Shown: positions 1 to 8,951 of the stretch, piece after piece
Position numbering within the stretch: position 1 is the first letter of the stretch
Layout of the letters: the number at the start of each line of letters is the position of its first letter
DNA from: an uncultured Prevotella sp.
GTDB taxonomy: Bacteria; Bacteroidota; Bacteroidia; Bacteroidales; Bacteroidaceae
Assembly (NCBI GenBank): GCA_944320305.1
Contig: CALUGW010000004.1
Span: 85,398 to 149,397 of the forward strand
DNA: 64,000 nucleotides
Direction: 5' to 3'
Position numbers and translations under genes: made by a program
Notes under the pieces: generated by a model
The model's input: the letters and a program-made list of their open reading frames with translations, nothing else
Told to the model about the DNA's origin: nothing
Database searches by the model: none

Positions 1-951
1 TACCGCGTGACGGTGAACATCCACCGCGCCCGCGCGGGGCAGTTCGGCTGGACGCGCCTGGCTGACAACGCGCAGCTGGCGCAGCTCGGCGGCATGAGGA
101 TGGTGGCCTCCGCCGGCGGGGGGCTGACGGTGTTCGGCCCCGAGGACGGGGCGACGGTGGCCTACACCACCGCCGACGGCGCCGCGTGGACGCGCACGGC
201 CACGGCCATGGGTCCGGACGCATATAATAATATTGTGGCGAAGGGCGACACCCTGTTCGCGCTCGACGGCACGCGGCTGCTGGCCGCCGCCGGCGGGCTG
301 TCGTTTGAGACGGTGGCGGCCGCCGTTCCGGTGAGCAGGCTTGTGGGCGCAAGCTCCACAGAGCTTTACGGGCTGGGAGCGGCCGGCATCATGGTGTCGG
401 CCGACGGCGGGCGCACGTGGCGCGCCGACGCCATGGGCGACGACGCCGCGGAGCTGCCTGTGGAGGACCTGACGGCTGCGACGGTGCCCTTTGCCGCCAC
501 GGACAGTGCCGACTACGTGCTGCTGGCTGGCAACCGCTCCGCCGCCACCCACGAGGCCGACACCACGGCCCGCGTGTGGCGCAAGATTGTGGAGTATGCC
601 GCCGGCAGCGAGCGCGGCCAGTGGATATACATGGAGGCCGACAGCCGCAACCGCTACCCGCTGCCGAGGCTCAGGGGGCTGACGGTGATCGACTACGACG
701 GACGCAAGCTGGCCTTCGGCGGCGCCGGCGTGGGGGCGTGCCACGAGGCTCCGTTCAGCCGCATATACGAGAGCCGCGACGGCGGGCTGACATGGAAGCC
801 GAGCGAGACATACGCCATGCCCGAGGGCTTCGACACCGCCACAAGCGCCTTTGCCGCCGCTGCCGACGGGCGGGGCTACATCTGGATTGTGTGCGCAGGC
901 AGCGGACAGGTGTGGCGCGGGCGGCTGAACAGCATCGGCTGGGCAAACTGA
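1..951 (+). CDS. DUF6242-like beta-propeller/BNR-type protein, 5' truncated by window edge
   Basis: The reading frame is open from base 1, so the gene begins upstream and only its C-terminal ~316 residues are present; the GTG at 7 is not taken as the start. The protein contains BNR-type sequences (SADGGRTW near residue 137 and ESRDGGLTW near 257, counted from base 1), which form beta-propeller blades, and ends in an aromatic segment. Together with its place upstream of a DUF6089 gene and uppS, this matches the secreted DUF6242 family of Bacteroidales, whose function is unknown. No signal peptide can be judged because the start is missing. The family name is from memory of similar proteins and is moderately secure; a generic WD40/YVTN-type secreted protein is the alternative. 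Confidence 0.6.
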   Translation, partial: YRVTVNIHRARAGQFGWTRLADNAQLAQLGGMRMVASAGGGLTVFGPEDGATVAYTTADGAAWTRTATAMGPDAYNNIVAKGDTLFALDGTRLLAAAGGLSFETVAAAVPVSRLVGASSTELYGLGAAGIMVSADGGRTWRADAMGDDAAELPVEDLTAATVPFAATDSADYVLLAGNRSAATHEADTTARVWRKIVEYAAGSERGQWIYMEADSRNRYPLPRLRGLTVIDYDGRKLAFGGAGVGACHEAPFSRIYESRDGGLTWKPSETYAMPEGFDTATSAFAAAADGRGYIWIVCAGSGQVWRGRLNSIGWAN

Positions 952-967
952 GAAAACACCGCCGCCC

Positions 968-1669
968 ATGACACGACACACCCTGTGGACAGTTAAGACC
1001 GCCGCCGCGCTGCTGCTCATTGCCGCCGCCACGGCGGCGCGGGCGCAGACCGACCCTGAGTACAGGGCGGAGATCGGCGCGGGCGCGGGGCTTGTGTCTT
1101 ATCAGGGCGACTTCAACGGCAGCATCCTGAAGAACATGCAGCCGGCGGGTTCTGCCGTGGCCAAGTACAGGTTCAACCCGCGCATGGCGCTGGCGCTGAA
1201 CATCACCTACGGCAAGCTGAAGGGGACGTCGGCCGATGTGGCCACGTGGTATCCCGGGCTGCAGGACACCGTGACCAGCTTCAGCAACACGGTGGTTGAC
1301 GCCGGAGTGCGCTTCGAGTACAACTTCTGGCCCTACGGCACGGGCAGGGAGTACTTCGGCGCGCGCCGCTTCACGCCGTTCATAGCCATAGGGGCGGGGC
1401 TTACCTGCGCCAAGGCCGGCGAGACGGTGGTGACGGCCAACCTGCCTGTGGGTGCGGGCGTGAAATACAAGATAGGCACGCGGCTCAACCTGGCCCTGGA
1501 GTGGGTGATGCACTTCACGCTGAGCGACAAGCTCGACGGCGTGGAGGACCCCTACGGCATAGAGAGCAGCGGGGCCTTCAAGAACACAGACAGTTACAGC
1601 GTGCTGCAGCTGTCGCTCACCTATGATATATGGGCGAAGTGCAGGACTTGCCACAACGATAGATTTTGA
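968..1669 (+). CDS. DUF6089 family outer-membrane beta-barrel protein
   Basis: This 233-residue protein has a signal peptide of about 26 residues ending at ARAQ. It then has alternating amphipathic strands rich in Gly, Tyr and Phe (GAGAGLVSYQGDFNGS, YGKLKG, VKYKIGTRLNLALEW), as in small outer-membrane barrels. A C-terminal CRTCHN motif is typical of the DUF6089 family. It starts 16 bases after the preceding stop and ends 6 bases before uppS, so it sits in one transcription unit with envelope-biogenesis genes. The family is usually found directly upstream of uppS and bamA in Bacteroidales; its biochemical role is not known. A structural or assembly role in the outer membrane is inference. Confidence 0.82.
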   Translation: MTRHTLWTVKTAAALLLIAAATAARAQTDPEYRAEIGAGAGLVSYQGDFNGSILKNMQPAGSAVAKYRFNPRMALALNITYGKLKGTSADVATWYPGLQDTVTSFSNTVVDAGVRFEYNFWPYGTGREYFGARRFTPFIAIGAGLTCAKAGETVVTANLPVGAGVKYKIGTRLNLALEWVMHFTLSDKLDGVEDPYGIESSGAFKNTDSYSVLQLSLTYDIWAKCRTCHNDRF

Positions 1670-1675
1670 CCGACA

Positions 1676-2416
1676 ATGACAGAACAGTTAGACATGAACC
1701 GCATTCCGCGCCACATAGCCGTCATCATGGACGGCAACGGGCGCTGGGCCGCCGAGCGGGGGCGCGAGCGCAGCTATGGCCACCAGGCGGGTGTTGAGGC
1801 CGTGAGGCGCATCACGTCGGAGTGTGTGCGCCTGGGCGTGGAGTACCTGACGCTCTACACCTTCTCGACAGAGAACTGGAACAGGCCAGCCGACGAGGTG
1901 GCCGCACTGATGGGCCTGGTGCTCACCTCGCTCGAAGACGAGATATTCATGCGGAACAACGTCAGGTTCCGCGTCATAGGCGACCGCAGCCGCCTGCCCG
2001 GCGAGGTGGGGCGCAAGCTGAGCCAGACCGAGGAGCGCACCGCGGCCAACACCGCCATGACCATGGTGGTGGCGCTGAGCTATTCGGCCAAGTGGGAGCT
2101 GGCCGAGGCCGCGCGAGGCATAGCCGCCGAGGCCGCCGCCGGCACGCTGGCGCCCGCCGACATAACCGAGGCGACGGTGGCGGCGCACCTGCAGACGGCC
2201 TTCATGCCCGACCCCGACCTGCTCATCCGCACGGGCGGCGAGGTGCGCGTGTCAAACTTCCTGCTGTGGCAGATAGCCTACGCCGAGCTGTACTTCTGCG
2301 ACACCTACTGGCCCGACTTCGGCGCCGACGAGCTGCGCAAGGCCATTGCCAGCTACCAGGGGCGGCAGCGCCGCTTCGGCAAGACCGAGGCTCAGGTGGA
2401 GCAGGACGGACAATGA
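1676..2416 (+). CDS. uppS: Isoprenyl (undecaprenyl) diphosphate synthase
   Basis: This cis-prenyltransferase condenses isopentenyl diphosphate units onto farnesyl diphosphate to make the C55 lipid carrier for peptidoglycan and O-antigen synthesis. The 246 residues match the family length. The hallmark [13 protein letters not shown] has its catalytic Asp at residue 19, and the C-terminal [16 protein letters not shown] carries the diphosphate-binding arginines. The usual Ser in RTSGE is Gly here, a mild variation. An in-frame ATG at codon 7 is an alternative start. It acts in the cytoplasm at the membrane and lies 33 bases upstream of bamA, a standard Bacteroidales arrangement linking lipid carrier and outer-membrane assembly. 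Confidence 0.96.
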   Translation: MTEQLDMNRIPRHIAVIMDGNGRWAAERGRERSYGHQAGVEAVRRITSECVRLGVEYLTLYTFSTENWNRPADEVAALMGLVLTSLEDEIFMRNNVRFRVIGDRSRLPGEVGRKLSQTEERTAANTAMTMVVALSYSAKWELAEAARGIAAEAAAGTLAPADITEATVAAHLQTAFMPDPDLLIRTGGEVRVSNFLLWQIAYAELYFCDTYWPDFGADELRKAIASYQGRQRRFGKTEAQVEQDGQ

Positions 2417-2449
2417 AACGATGACTACACATTATATTATATATAAGGG

Positions 2450-5071
2450 ATGGATCATATAAGAAGGACGCTCGGACTGGCTGCGGCGGCGCTGTGCCTC
2501 GCGCAGGCGGCCGGGGCACAGGACAAGATTGTCAATCCGGACATATCATACGCCGGCACCCCGCGCACCTGCACCATCGGAGGCATGACGGCCAAGGGCG
2601 TCGAGGGCTACGAGGACTACGTGCTCACCGGCATCTCGGGCTTGTCGGTGGGTCAGCAGATAAGCGTGCCGGGCACCGAGATAACCGAGGCGGTGAAGCG
2701 ATACTGGAAGCACGGCCTCTTCTCGCAGGTGGCCGTCACGGCCGACTCCATCGTCGGCTCGAAGATATACCTGTGCTTCCACCTCGCGCTGAGGCCCCGC
2801 GTGAGCACCATCAACTACAACGGAGTGAAGAAGTCGGAGCGCGAGGACCTGCAGGACAGGCTCGGAATAATTGCCGGAAGCCAGATAACGCCCAACATCA
2901 TTGACCGCGCGAAGATTCTCGCAAAGAAGTATTTCGACGAGAAAGGCTACAAGAACGCCGTGATAGACATCGTGCAGCGCGACGACGTGGCGGCCAAGAA
3001 CCAGGTGATCCTCGATGTGAACATCGACAAGAAGGACAAGATGAAGGTGAGGAACATCATCATCGTGGGCAACAAGAACCTGTCGGACAAGAAGATAAAG
3101 GGCGGACTGTTCCGCAAGGGCGTGTTCGCCAAGACGCACGAGGCGGGCAAGCTCTCGTCGTTTCTCAAGTCGAAGAAGTTCACCGAGGAGCGCTATGAGG
3201 CCGACAAGCAGAACCTCATCGACAAATACAACGAGCTGGGCTACCGCGACATGGTGATCGTCAGAGACAGCGTGTGGAACCACGACAGCAACCACGTGAA
3301 CGTGTATGTTGAGGTGGACGAGGGCCAGAAGTACTACATCAGGAACATAACGTGGGTGGGCAACACCGTGGCCACCACCGACTATCTGAGCCGCCTGCTC
3401 GGAATGAAGAAGGGCGACGTCTACAACCAGAAGCTGATGAAGAAGCGTCTGGAGGAGGACGATGACGCCGTGGGCAACTTCTACTGGAACAACGGCTACC
3501 TGTTCTACCAGCTCATACCGACCGAGGTGAACATCGTGGGCGACTCCATCGACCTCGAGATGCGCATCACCGAGGGGCAGCAGGCCCACATCAGCAGCGT
3601 GCGCATCTTCGGCAACGACCGCCTCTATGAGGAGGTCGTGCGCCGCGAGCTGCGCACAAAGCCCGGCGACCTGTTCTCCAGAGACGCGCTGATGCGCTCG
3701 GCGCGCGAAATCGCCTCGATGGGATTCTTCGACCCGGAAAAGGTAAACCCCGACATAAAGCCCAACGTGGAGGACGGAACGGTGGACATCAACTGGAATC
3801 TGGAGCAGAAGTCCAACGACCAGGTGGAGTTCTCGCTCGGATGGGGGCAGACGGGAGTCATCGGCCGCATATCGCTGAAGCTCAACAACTTCTCCATGCG
3901 CAACCTCTTCGGAAAGAACAAGATGCACCGCGGCATACTGCCCATAGGCGACGGCGAGCAGCTCGCGCTGAGCGCCCAGACCAACGGCACCTACTACCAG
4001 TCGTACAGCATCAGCTACTCGGCGCCGTGGTTCGGCGGCAAGCGGCCAAACGCATTCAACGTGGGCGCGTTCTACTCGAAGCAGACCGACGTGAACAGCA
4101 ACTACTACAACAGCAACTGGTATAACTACTACAACTACTACGGCAGCTACAACAACAATTATTACAACAACTACGAGAGCTATCTCGACGACGACAAGTA
4201 CGTGCAGCTCGTGGGCTTCTCCATCGGGTGGGGCAAGCGTCTGCGCTGGCCCGACGACTACTTCCAGCTGTCGGTGTCGCTGGCCTATCAGCGCTACATG
4301 CTCAAGGACTGGCAGTACTTCATCATAACCAACGGAAACTGCAACAACGTGAACCTCGGCGTGACCTTGTCGCGCATCAGCACCGACAACCAGCTCTTCC
4401 CGCGCCACGGGTCGGAGTTCCTGGCGTCGGTGACGGTGACCCCACCATGGTCGCTCTGGGACGGAAAGGACTACGAGCACCTGGCCACCGACCCCAACTC
4501 GGCCACTTATCAGGACGAGCAGCAGGAGAAGTACAGGTGGATTGAGTACCACAAGTGGAAGTTCAAGTTCCGCAACTACACCCCGCTCACCAGCGGCGCG
4601 AAGTGCTTCGTGCTCATGTCGCGCGTGGAGTTCGGACTGCTCGGCTCCTACAACCGCTTCAAGAAGTCGCCGTTTGAGACCTACTACATGGGCGGCGACG
4701 GCATGAGCGGCTACTCGTCGGGCTACGCCCAGGAGACCATCGGACTGCGCGGCTATGAGAACGGATCGCTCACGCCCTACTCGGCGCCGGGCTACGCCTA
4801 TGACCGCTTCACGCTGGAGGTGCGCTACCCGTTCATGCTCGGCAACACCACAATCTATGGTCTGGCGTTCCTCGAGGGCGGCAACGCATGGTATGACACC
4901 AAGAAGTTCAACCCCTTCGACATGAAGCGGTCCGCCGGAGCCGGCGTGCGCATATTCCTGCCGATGGTCGGCCTGATGGGAATCGACTGGGCCTACGGCT
5001 TCGACAAGGCGCTCTCCACCGGCACCAAGGGAGGCAGCCAGTTCCACTTCGTGCTCGGCCAGGAGTTCTGA
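2450..5071 (+). CDS. bamA: Outer membrane protein assembly factor BamA
   Basis: BamA is the Omp85 core of the machinery that folds beta-barrels into the outer membrane. The 873-residue protein has a signal peptide cleaved near AGAQ, then POTRA domains over roughly residues 25-430 (for example VRNIIIVGNKNLSDKKIKGG and YIRNITWVGN). A 16-strand barrel from about residue 460 to the end contains the lid-loop type motif GLRGYENGS. Residues about 546-584 form a striking Tyr/Asn-rich insertion, likely an extracellular loop. The ATG at 2450 is chosen because an upstream ATG at 2413 reads only three codons. It is followed by periplasmic chaperone genes, consistent with a shared assembly pathway. Confidence 0.95.
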   Translation: MDHIRRTLGLAAAALCLAQAAGAQDKIVNPDISYAGTPRTCTIGGMTAKGVEGYEDYVLTGISGLSVGQQISVPGTEITEAVKRYWKHGLFSQVAVTADSIVGSKIYLCFHLALRPRVSTINYNGVKKSEREDLQDRLGIIAGSQITPNIIDRAKILAKKYFDEKGYKNAVIDIVQRDDVAAKNQVILDVNIDKKDKMKVRNIIIVGNKNLSDKKIKGGLFRKGVFAKTHEAGKLSSFLKSKKFTEERYEADKQNLIDKYNELGYRDMVIVRDSVWNHDSNHVNVYVEVDEGQKYYIRNITWVGNTVATTDYLSRLLGMKKGDVYNQKLMKKRLEEDDDAVGNFYWNNGYLFYQLIPTEVNIVGDSIDLEMRITEGQQAHISSVRIFGNDRLYEEVVRRELRTKPGDLFSRDALMRSAREIASMGFFDPEKVNPDIKPNVEDGTVDINWNLEQKSNDQVEFSLGWGQTGVIGRISLKLNNFSMRNLFGKNKMHRGILPIGDGEQLALSAQTNGTYYQSYSISYSAPWFGGKRPNAFNVGAFYSKQTDVNSNYYNSNWYNYYNYYGSYNNNYYNNYESYLDDDKYVQLVGFSIGWGKRLRWPDDYFQLSVSLAYQRYMLKDWQYFIITNGNCNNVNLGVTLSRISTDNQLFPRHGSEFLASVTVTPPWSLWDGKDYEHLATDPNSATYQDEQQEKYRWIEYHKWKFKFRNYTPLTSGAKCFVLMSRVEFGLLGSYNRFKKSPFETYYMGGDGMSGYSSGYAQETIGLRGYENGSLTPYSAPGYAYDRFTLEVRYPFMLGNTTIYGLAFLEGGNAWYDTKKFNPFDMKRSAGAGVRIFLPMVGLMGIDWAYGFDKALSTGTKGGSQFHFVLGQEF

Positions 5072-5117
5072 CGCCCGCGCCCGGCACACAAAAACAACCC
5101 CAAAGGAGGACAGACAA

Positions 5118-5636
5118 ATGACAATCAAGAAACTTGTGATGACGCTGGCGGTGATCTTTTCCGCCGCGTCGGCAAGCGCGCAGAAGTTCGCGCTCATAGA
5201 CATGGAGTACGTGCTGAAGAACATCCCGGCCTACGAGCGGGCCAACGAGCAGCTCAACCAGGTGTCGAAGAAGTGGCAGGCGGAGATAGAGGCCCTGTCC
5301 ACCGAGGCGCAGACAATGTACAAGAACTACCAGAACGAGGTGGTGTTCCTCTCGCAGGAGCAGAAGAAGGAGCGCCAGGACGCCATCATGGAGAAGGAGA
5401 AGTCGGCCGCCGAGCTCAAGAAGAAGTACTTCGGCCCCGACGGCGAGCTGTTCAAGAAGCGCGCCAGCCTCATGACGCCCATACAGGACGAGATCTACAA
5501 CGCCGTGAAGGACATTGCCGACCTGCGCGGCTACCAGCTCGTGGTTGACCGCGCCGGCAGCGCCGGAATCATCTTCGGCAGCCCGAAGATAGACATCAGC
5601 AACGAGGTGCTGCAGAAGCTCGGCTACTCCTACTGA
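5118..5636 (+). CDS. OmpH/Skp family periplasmic chaperone (copy 1)
   Basis: This 172-residue protein has a signal peptide ending at ASAQ, then KFALIDMEYVLKNIPAYERA, the usual beginning of OmpH/Skp proteins. A long charged helical hairpin with the coiled-coil tentacles follows (residues ~45-115), and then a beta-return near YQLVVDRAGSAGIIFG. Skp-type trimers hold unfolded outer-membrane proteins in the periplasm and hand them to BamA, whose gene is directly upstream. An unusually good ribosome-binding site, AAAGGAGG at 5102-5109, precedes the ATG; most genes in this window lack one. Assignment to the family is firm; client specificity is unknown. Confidence 0.93.
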   Translation: MTIKKLVMTLAVIFSAASASAQKFALIDMEYVLKNIPAYERANEQLNQVSKKWQAEIEALSTEAQTMYKNYQNEVVFLSQEQKKERQDAIMEKEKSAAELKKKYFGPDGELFKKRASLMTPIQDEIYNAVKDIADLRGYQLVVDRAGSAGIIFGSPKIDISNEVLQKLGYSY

Positions 5637-5741
5637 CGCCGCCGCGGCCGCCGGGCGGTGCCCCGGGAGCTCTCGGAGAGCCGGCCCGGGCCTGCGCCGC
5701 AAACAGGAAATAATCAACAAACAACAAAACAATAAGCAAAA
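5637..5741 (+). other. GC-rich spacer with hairpin between the two ompH genes
   Basis: The spacer contains a structured stretch at about 5652-5695 in which CCGGG and GCTCT pair with AGAGC and CCCGG. No T-run follows, so it is not a clear intrinsic terminator. It could be an mRNA processing or stability hairpin that sets different levels of the two chaperones. After it the sequence turns AT-rich (AACAAACAACAAAACAATAAGC) up to the next start, as is common before Bacteroidetes genes. Confidence 0.35.
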
Positions 5742-6239
5742 ATGAAAAAGTTATTCTTGGCGCTCATGATGTTTGCGCCCATGGCAACATTCGCACAGAA
5801 GTTCGGACATGTCAACTCGCAGGAGATAATCCAGGCCATGCCCGAGTACACCACTGCCAGAAACGAGGTTGACGCCCTGCAGAAGCAGTATGATAACGAC
5901 CTCAAGCTCATGCAGGACGAGCTGACAAAGAAGTCGGCCGCCTATGACTCCACACGCGCCACGCTGCCCGAGAACATCCGCCAGCGCCGCGGGCAGGAGC
6001 TTCAGGAGCTCTACCAGCGCATACAGCAGAGCTATCAGGACAACCAGCAGGCGCTGGCAAAGGCATCTCAGGAGAAGATGCAGGTCATCACAACAAAGGT
6101 GATCGACGCCATCAAGCAGGTGGGCCAGGCCGGCAGCTACGTCTACATCATGGACCTTGCCGGGGGCATTCCCTACATCAGCACCACCCTCAGCACCGAC
6201 GTTACAGCCGAGGTGAAGGCCAAGCTGGGCTTGAAATAA
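5742..6239 (+). CDS. OmpH/Skp family periplasmic chaperone (copy 2)
   Basis: This 165-residue protein has a signal peptide ending at TFAQ and the family start KFGHVNSQEIIQAMPEYTTA. A coiled-coil region over residues ~40-115 (rich in Gln, Glu and Arg) leads to the C-terminal strand YVYIMDLAGGIPYIS. It is clearly paralogous to the gene before it, so the locus makes a set of related periplasmic chaperones for outer-membrane proteins. An AT-rich leader without a Shine-Dalgarno sequence precedes the start. A hairpin with a T-run follows the stop, so this may be the last gene of one transcript with partial read-through to the next. Confidence 0.93.
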   Translation: MKKLFLALMMFAPMATFAQKFGHVNSQEIIQAMPEYTTARNEVDALQKQYDNDLKLMQDELTKKSAAYDSTRATLPENIRQRRGQELQELYQRIQQSYQDNQQALAKASQEKMQVITTKVIDAIKQVGQAGSYVYIMDLAGGIPYISTTLSTDVTAEVKAKLGLK

Positions 6240-6253
6240 CGCACACCGCCAAC

Positions 6254-6305
6254 GCGACCTGCGGCGCCGGCGCACACACGCCGGGCCGGCGGGTCGCATT
6301 TTTTT
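6254..6305 (+). terminator. Intrinsic terminator-like hairpin
   Basis: GCGACCTGC at 6254 pairs with GCGGGTCGC ending at 6297 (one G-U pair), with further GC pairing inside, and seven T follow. The T-run leads straight into the next gene, so the hairpin is probably an attenuator between ompH copies 2 and 3 rather than a final stop. Confidence 0.75.
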
Positions 6306-6312
6306 ATTGCCA

Positions 6313-6909
6313 ATGACCGTTACAATGACTCGAAAACCGCGCTTCGCGCTGCTCGCCGCCGCCCTCGCGCTGCTGCCGGCGGCCGCGGCGGCGCAAGTGG
6401 AGGTGGACACCATCGACTCCGACCCCATGCTGCCGGTGGCCGCCGCCGAGCCGGCGGAGCCGCCAAAGCCCGCGTTCGGCTACATCAGCTACAACACCGC
6501 GCTGCGCGCCATGGCCGGCTATGCCGAGGCCTGCGCACAGCTCGACACCCTCAAGGCCCGCTACGCCGACGAGGCCCGCCGCGCCGCCAAGGAGTTCAAC
6601 AGCCAGTACGAGGAGTTTCTCGACGGCATGGAGGGCTATCCGCAGTCCATCCTGCGCAAGCGGCAGAGCGAGCTTCAGGAGCAGCTCAAGAGCAATGTGG
6701 ACTTCGGCCGGGAGAGCCGCCGCCTGCTCGCAGAGGCCGAGAAAGACATCTTCGCGCCGCTCCACGCGCGCCTCAAGGCCGCCATCGCCACCGTGGGCCG
6801 CCAGCAGCGGCTCGACTTCATCATCAACACCGACGACAACGCCTGCCCCTTCATCGACAGCTCGCGCGGCGAGAACGTCACGCTCCGCGTCATCGACATG
6901 CTGAAGTGA
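6313..6909 (+). CDS. OmpH/Skp family protein (copy 3, divergent)
   Basis: The 198-residue product has a signal peptide ending at AAAAQ, a short acidic/proline linker (about residues 26-54), then FGYISYNTALRAMAGYAEA, a diverged form of the OmpH start. A charged helical region and a final YITF-like return (LDFIINTDDNACPFID) follow. It is a third tandem paralogue, more diverged than the other two. The start is set at the ATG at 6313; a TTG at 6307 lies in the terminator T-run and is unlikely, and the ATG at 6325 is an alternative. A separate client range or a regulatory role is inference only. Confidence 0.85.
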   Translation: MTVTMTRKPRFALLAAALALLPAAAAAQVEVDTIDSDPMLPVAAAEPAEPPKPAFGYISYNTALRAMAGYAEACAQLDTLKARYADEARRAAKEFNSQYEEFLDGMEGYPQSILRKRQSELQEQLKSNVDFGRESRRLLAEAEKDIFAPLHARLKAAIATVGRQQRLDFIINTDDNACPFIDSSRGENVTLRVIDMLK

Positions 6910-6959
6910 GGCCCAGGCCGCGCCGCATACGCTTTGGCAACCTAAAAAACCACTGCCCC

Positions 6960-7805
6960 ATGACAAAACTACCGGCCGCGCCCGGCCCCATCGGAGTGTT
7001 CGACTCGGGCTACGGCGGACTGACAATCCTCGACGGCATACGCCGCCTGCTGCCGCAGTATGACTACCTCTACCTCGGCGACAACGCCCGCGCCCCCTAC
7101 GGCCCGCGCTCGTTCGACGTGGTGTATGAGTTCACGCGCCAGGCCGTGTCGCGCCTCTTCGAGATGGGCTGCCACCTCGTCATCCTCGGCTGCAACACCG
7201 CCTCGGCCAAGGCCCTGCGCACCATCCAGCAGCACGACCTGCCGCTCATGGACCCCGCGCGCCGCGTGCTCGGCATCATCCGCCCCACGGCCGAGGTCAT
7301 CGGGGGGCTCACCGCCACGCGCCACGTGGGCATACTGGCCACCGAGGGCACCATACGCAGCCGCAGCTACGACCTCGAGATACGCAAGCTCTTCCCCGAC
7401 ATCACCGTCTCCGGCGTGGCCTGCCCCTTCTGGGTGCCCCTCGTGGAGTATAACGAGGCCGACAGCCCCGGCGCCGACTACTTCGTGAAGAAGCGCATCG
7501 ACCAGCTCATGGCGCTCGACGCCAGCATCGACGCCGTGATTCTCGGCTGCACCCACTACCCCCTGCTCATGCCCAAAATCCGCAAGTACGTGCCCGCCGG
7601 GGTGCGCATAGTGGCCCAGGGCGGCTACGTGGCCGCCAGCCTGCGCTCCTACCTCATGCGCCATCCCGAGGTGGAGGGCCGCTGCACGCGCGGCGCCACC
7701 GTGCGCTATCTCACCACCGAGAGCCCCGACCGCTTCCGCGAGACCGCCGGCGTGTTCCTCCGCGAGCGCATCGACGTCAGCAACATAACGCTCGGCAGAG
7801 ACTGA
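6960..7805 (+). CDS. murI: Glutamate racemase
   Basis: This enzyme makes D-glutamate for peptidoglycan by a two-base mechanism. The 281-residue protein begins with PIGVFDSGYGGLTIL (Asp15, Ser16). It has both catalytic cysteines, in LGCNTASA (Cys78) and LGCTHYPLL (Cys197). The frame is open upstream to 6906, but the ATG at 6960 puts the conserved GVFDSG motif at the usual distance from the N-terminus. It closes the envelope cluster; the preceding gene is 50 bases upstream. It is cytosolic. Confidence 0.96.
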   Translation: MTKLPAAPGPIGVFDSGYGGLTILDGIRRLLPQYDYLYLGDNARAPYGPRSFDVVYEFTRQAVSRLFEMGCHLVILGCNTASAKALRTIQQHDLPLMDPARRVLGIIRPTAEVIGGLTATRHVGILATEGTIRSRSYDLEIRKLFPDITVSGVACPFWVPLVEYNEADSPGADYFVKKRIDQLMALDASIDAVILGCTHYPLLMPKIRKYVPAGVRIVAQGGYVAASLRSYLMRHPEVEGRCTRGATVRYLTTESPDRFRETAGVFLRERIDVSNITLGRD

Positions 7806-7835
7806 CCGCCGGGCGCCTTAATCACCGACAACGCA

Positions 7836-8879
7836 ATGTTAGCTTACACATATATTGAAAAAGGAAGATTCGAGCTGCGCGACAAGCCGCGGCCCGTGCT
7901 TCAGGACGCGCGCGACGCCATCGTGCGCGTCACGCTTTCGAGCGTCTGCACCAGCGACCTCCACATCAAGCACGGCAGCGTGCCGCGAGCCGTGCCCGGC
8001 GTCACCGTGGGCCACGAGATGGTGGGAGTGGTCGAGGCCGTGGGCACCGCCGTGGCCGGCGTGCGCCCCGGCGACCGCGTGGCCGTGAACGTCGAGACCT
8101 TCTGCGGCGAGTGCTGGTACTGCCGCCACGGCTACGTCAACAACTGCACCTCGCCCCACGGCGGCTGGGCGCTCGGCTGCCGCATCGACGGCGGCCAGGC
8201 CGAGTCCGTCCGCGTGCCCCTCGCCGACTGCGGCCTGACGCCCATCCCCGCCGGAGTGAGCGACGAGCAGGCCCTCTTCGCCGGCGACATCCTCGCCACA
8301 GGCTACTGGGCCGCGCGCATCTCCGACATTAAGCCCGCCGACACCGTGCTCATCATCGGAGCCGGCCCCACGGGCGTCTGCACCATGCTCTCGGCCATGC
8401 TCCGCCGCCCGCGCCGCCTTATCGTCTGCGAGGCGCTCGCCTGGCGCCGCGAGTTCGTGGCCTCGCGCTGGCCTGGCGTCACCGTCTGCGACCCGCAGTC
8501 GTGCGCCGACGCAGTAGCCGGCGCCTGCCCCCTCGGCGGGGCCGACGTGGTGATAGAGGCCGCCGGAGGCCTCGACACCTTCACCCTCGCCTGGCGGTGC
8601 GCCCGCCCCAACGGACTCGTCACGGTGGTGGCCCTCTACGACGAGCCGCAGCTCCTGCCCCTGCCCGATATGTATGGCAAGAACCTCACCTTCAAGACAG
8701 GCGGCGTAGACGGCTGCGACGTGCCCGAGATACTGCGCCTCATAGCCGACGGACGGATAGACACCACCCCGCTCATCACCCACCGCTTCGCCCTGGCCGA
8801 CATCGACCGGGCCTACCGCCTCTTCGAGAGCCGCGCCGACGGAGTGATGAAGGTGGCCGTGAGCTGCGCCGCGCCGTGA
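7836..8879 (+). CDS. Zinc-dependent medium-chain alcohol dehydrogenase
   Basis: This 347-residue MDR-superfamily enzyme has the catalytic zinc ligands Cys38 and His60-Glu61 (VGHEMVG). The structural zinc cysteines are at 90, 93, 96 and 104 (FCGECWYC...NNC), and there is a Rossmann NAD(P)-binding motif GAGPTG near residue 175. The pattern (VCTSDLHIKHG) resembles threonine/sorbitol dehydrogenase-like and formaldehyde-type members, but the substrate cannot be read from the sequence. It stands alone between murI and a long intergenic gap, so the context gives no pathway. Confidence 0.85.
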   Translation: MLAYTYIEKGRFELRDKPRPVLQDARDAIVRVTLSSVCTSDLHIKHGSVPRAVPGVTVGHEMVGVVEAVGTAVAGVRPGDRVAVNVETFCGECWYCRHGYVNNCTSPHGGWALGCRIDGGQAESVRVPLADCGLTPIPAGVSDEQALFAGDILATGYWAARISDIKPADTVLIIGAGPTGVCTMLSAMLRRPRRLIVCEALAWRREFVASRWPGVTVCDPQSCADAVAGACPLGGADVVIEAAGGLDTFTLAWRCARPNGLVTVVALYDEPQLLPLPDMYGKNLTFKTGGVDGCDVPEILRLIADGRIDTTPLITHRFALADIDRAYRLFESRADGVMKVAVSCAAP

Positions 8880-8951
8880 GCCGGCGGCTGACGGCCGGAG
8901 ATAATTGCAAATAAGCAACTAAAAACCGCGCCATTCTTCACATTTTACGGC

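Noticed and set aside
2546-5224. A minus-strand ORF of 892 codons across bamA
   Set aside because: It is antisense to a clear BamA gene; in high-GC DNA such shadow ORFs are expected, and its valine-, histidine- and leucine-rich product has no recognisable domain.
6307-6312. TTG start for the third ompH gene
   Set aside because: It lies right at the end of the terminator T-run; the ATG at 6313 or 6325 gives an ordinary signal peptide.
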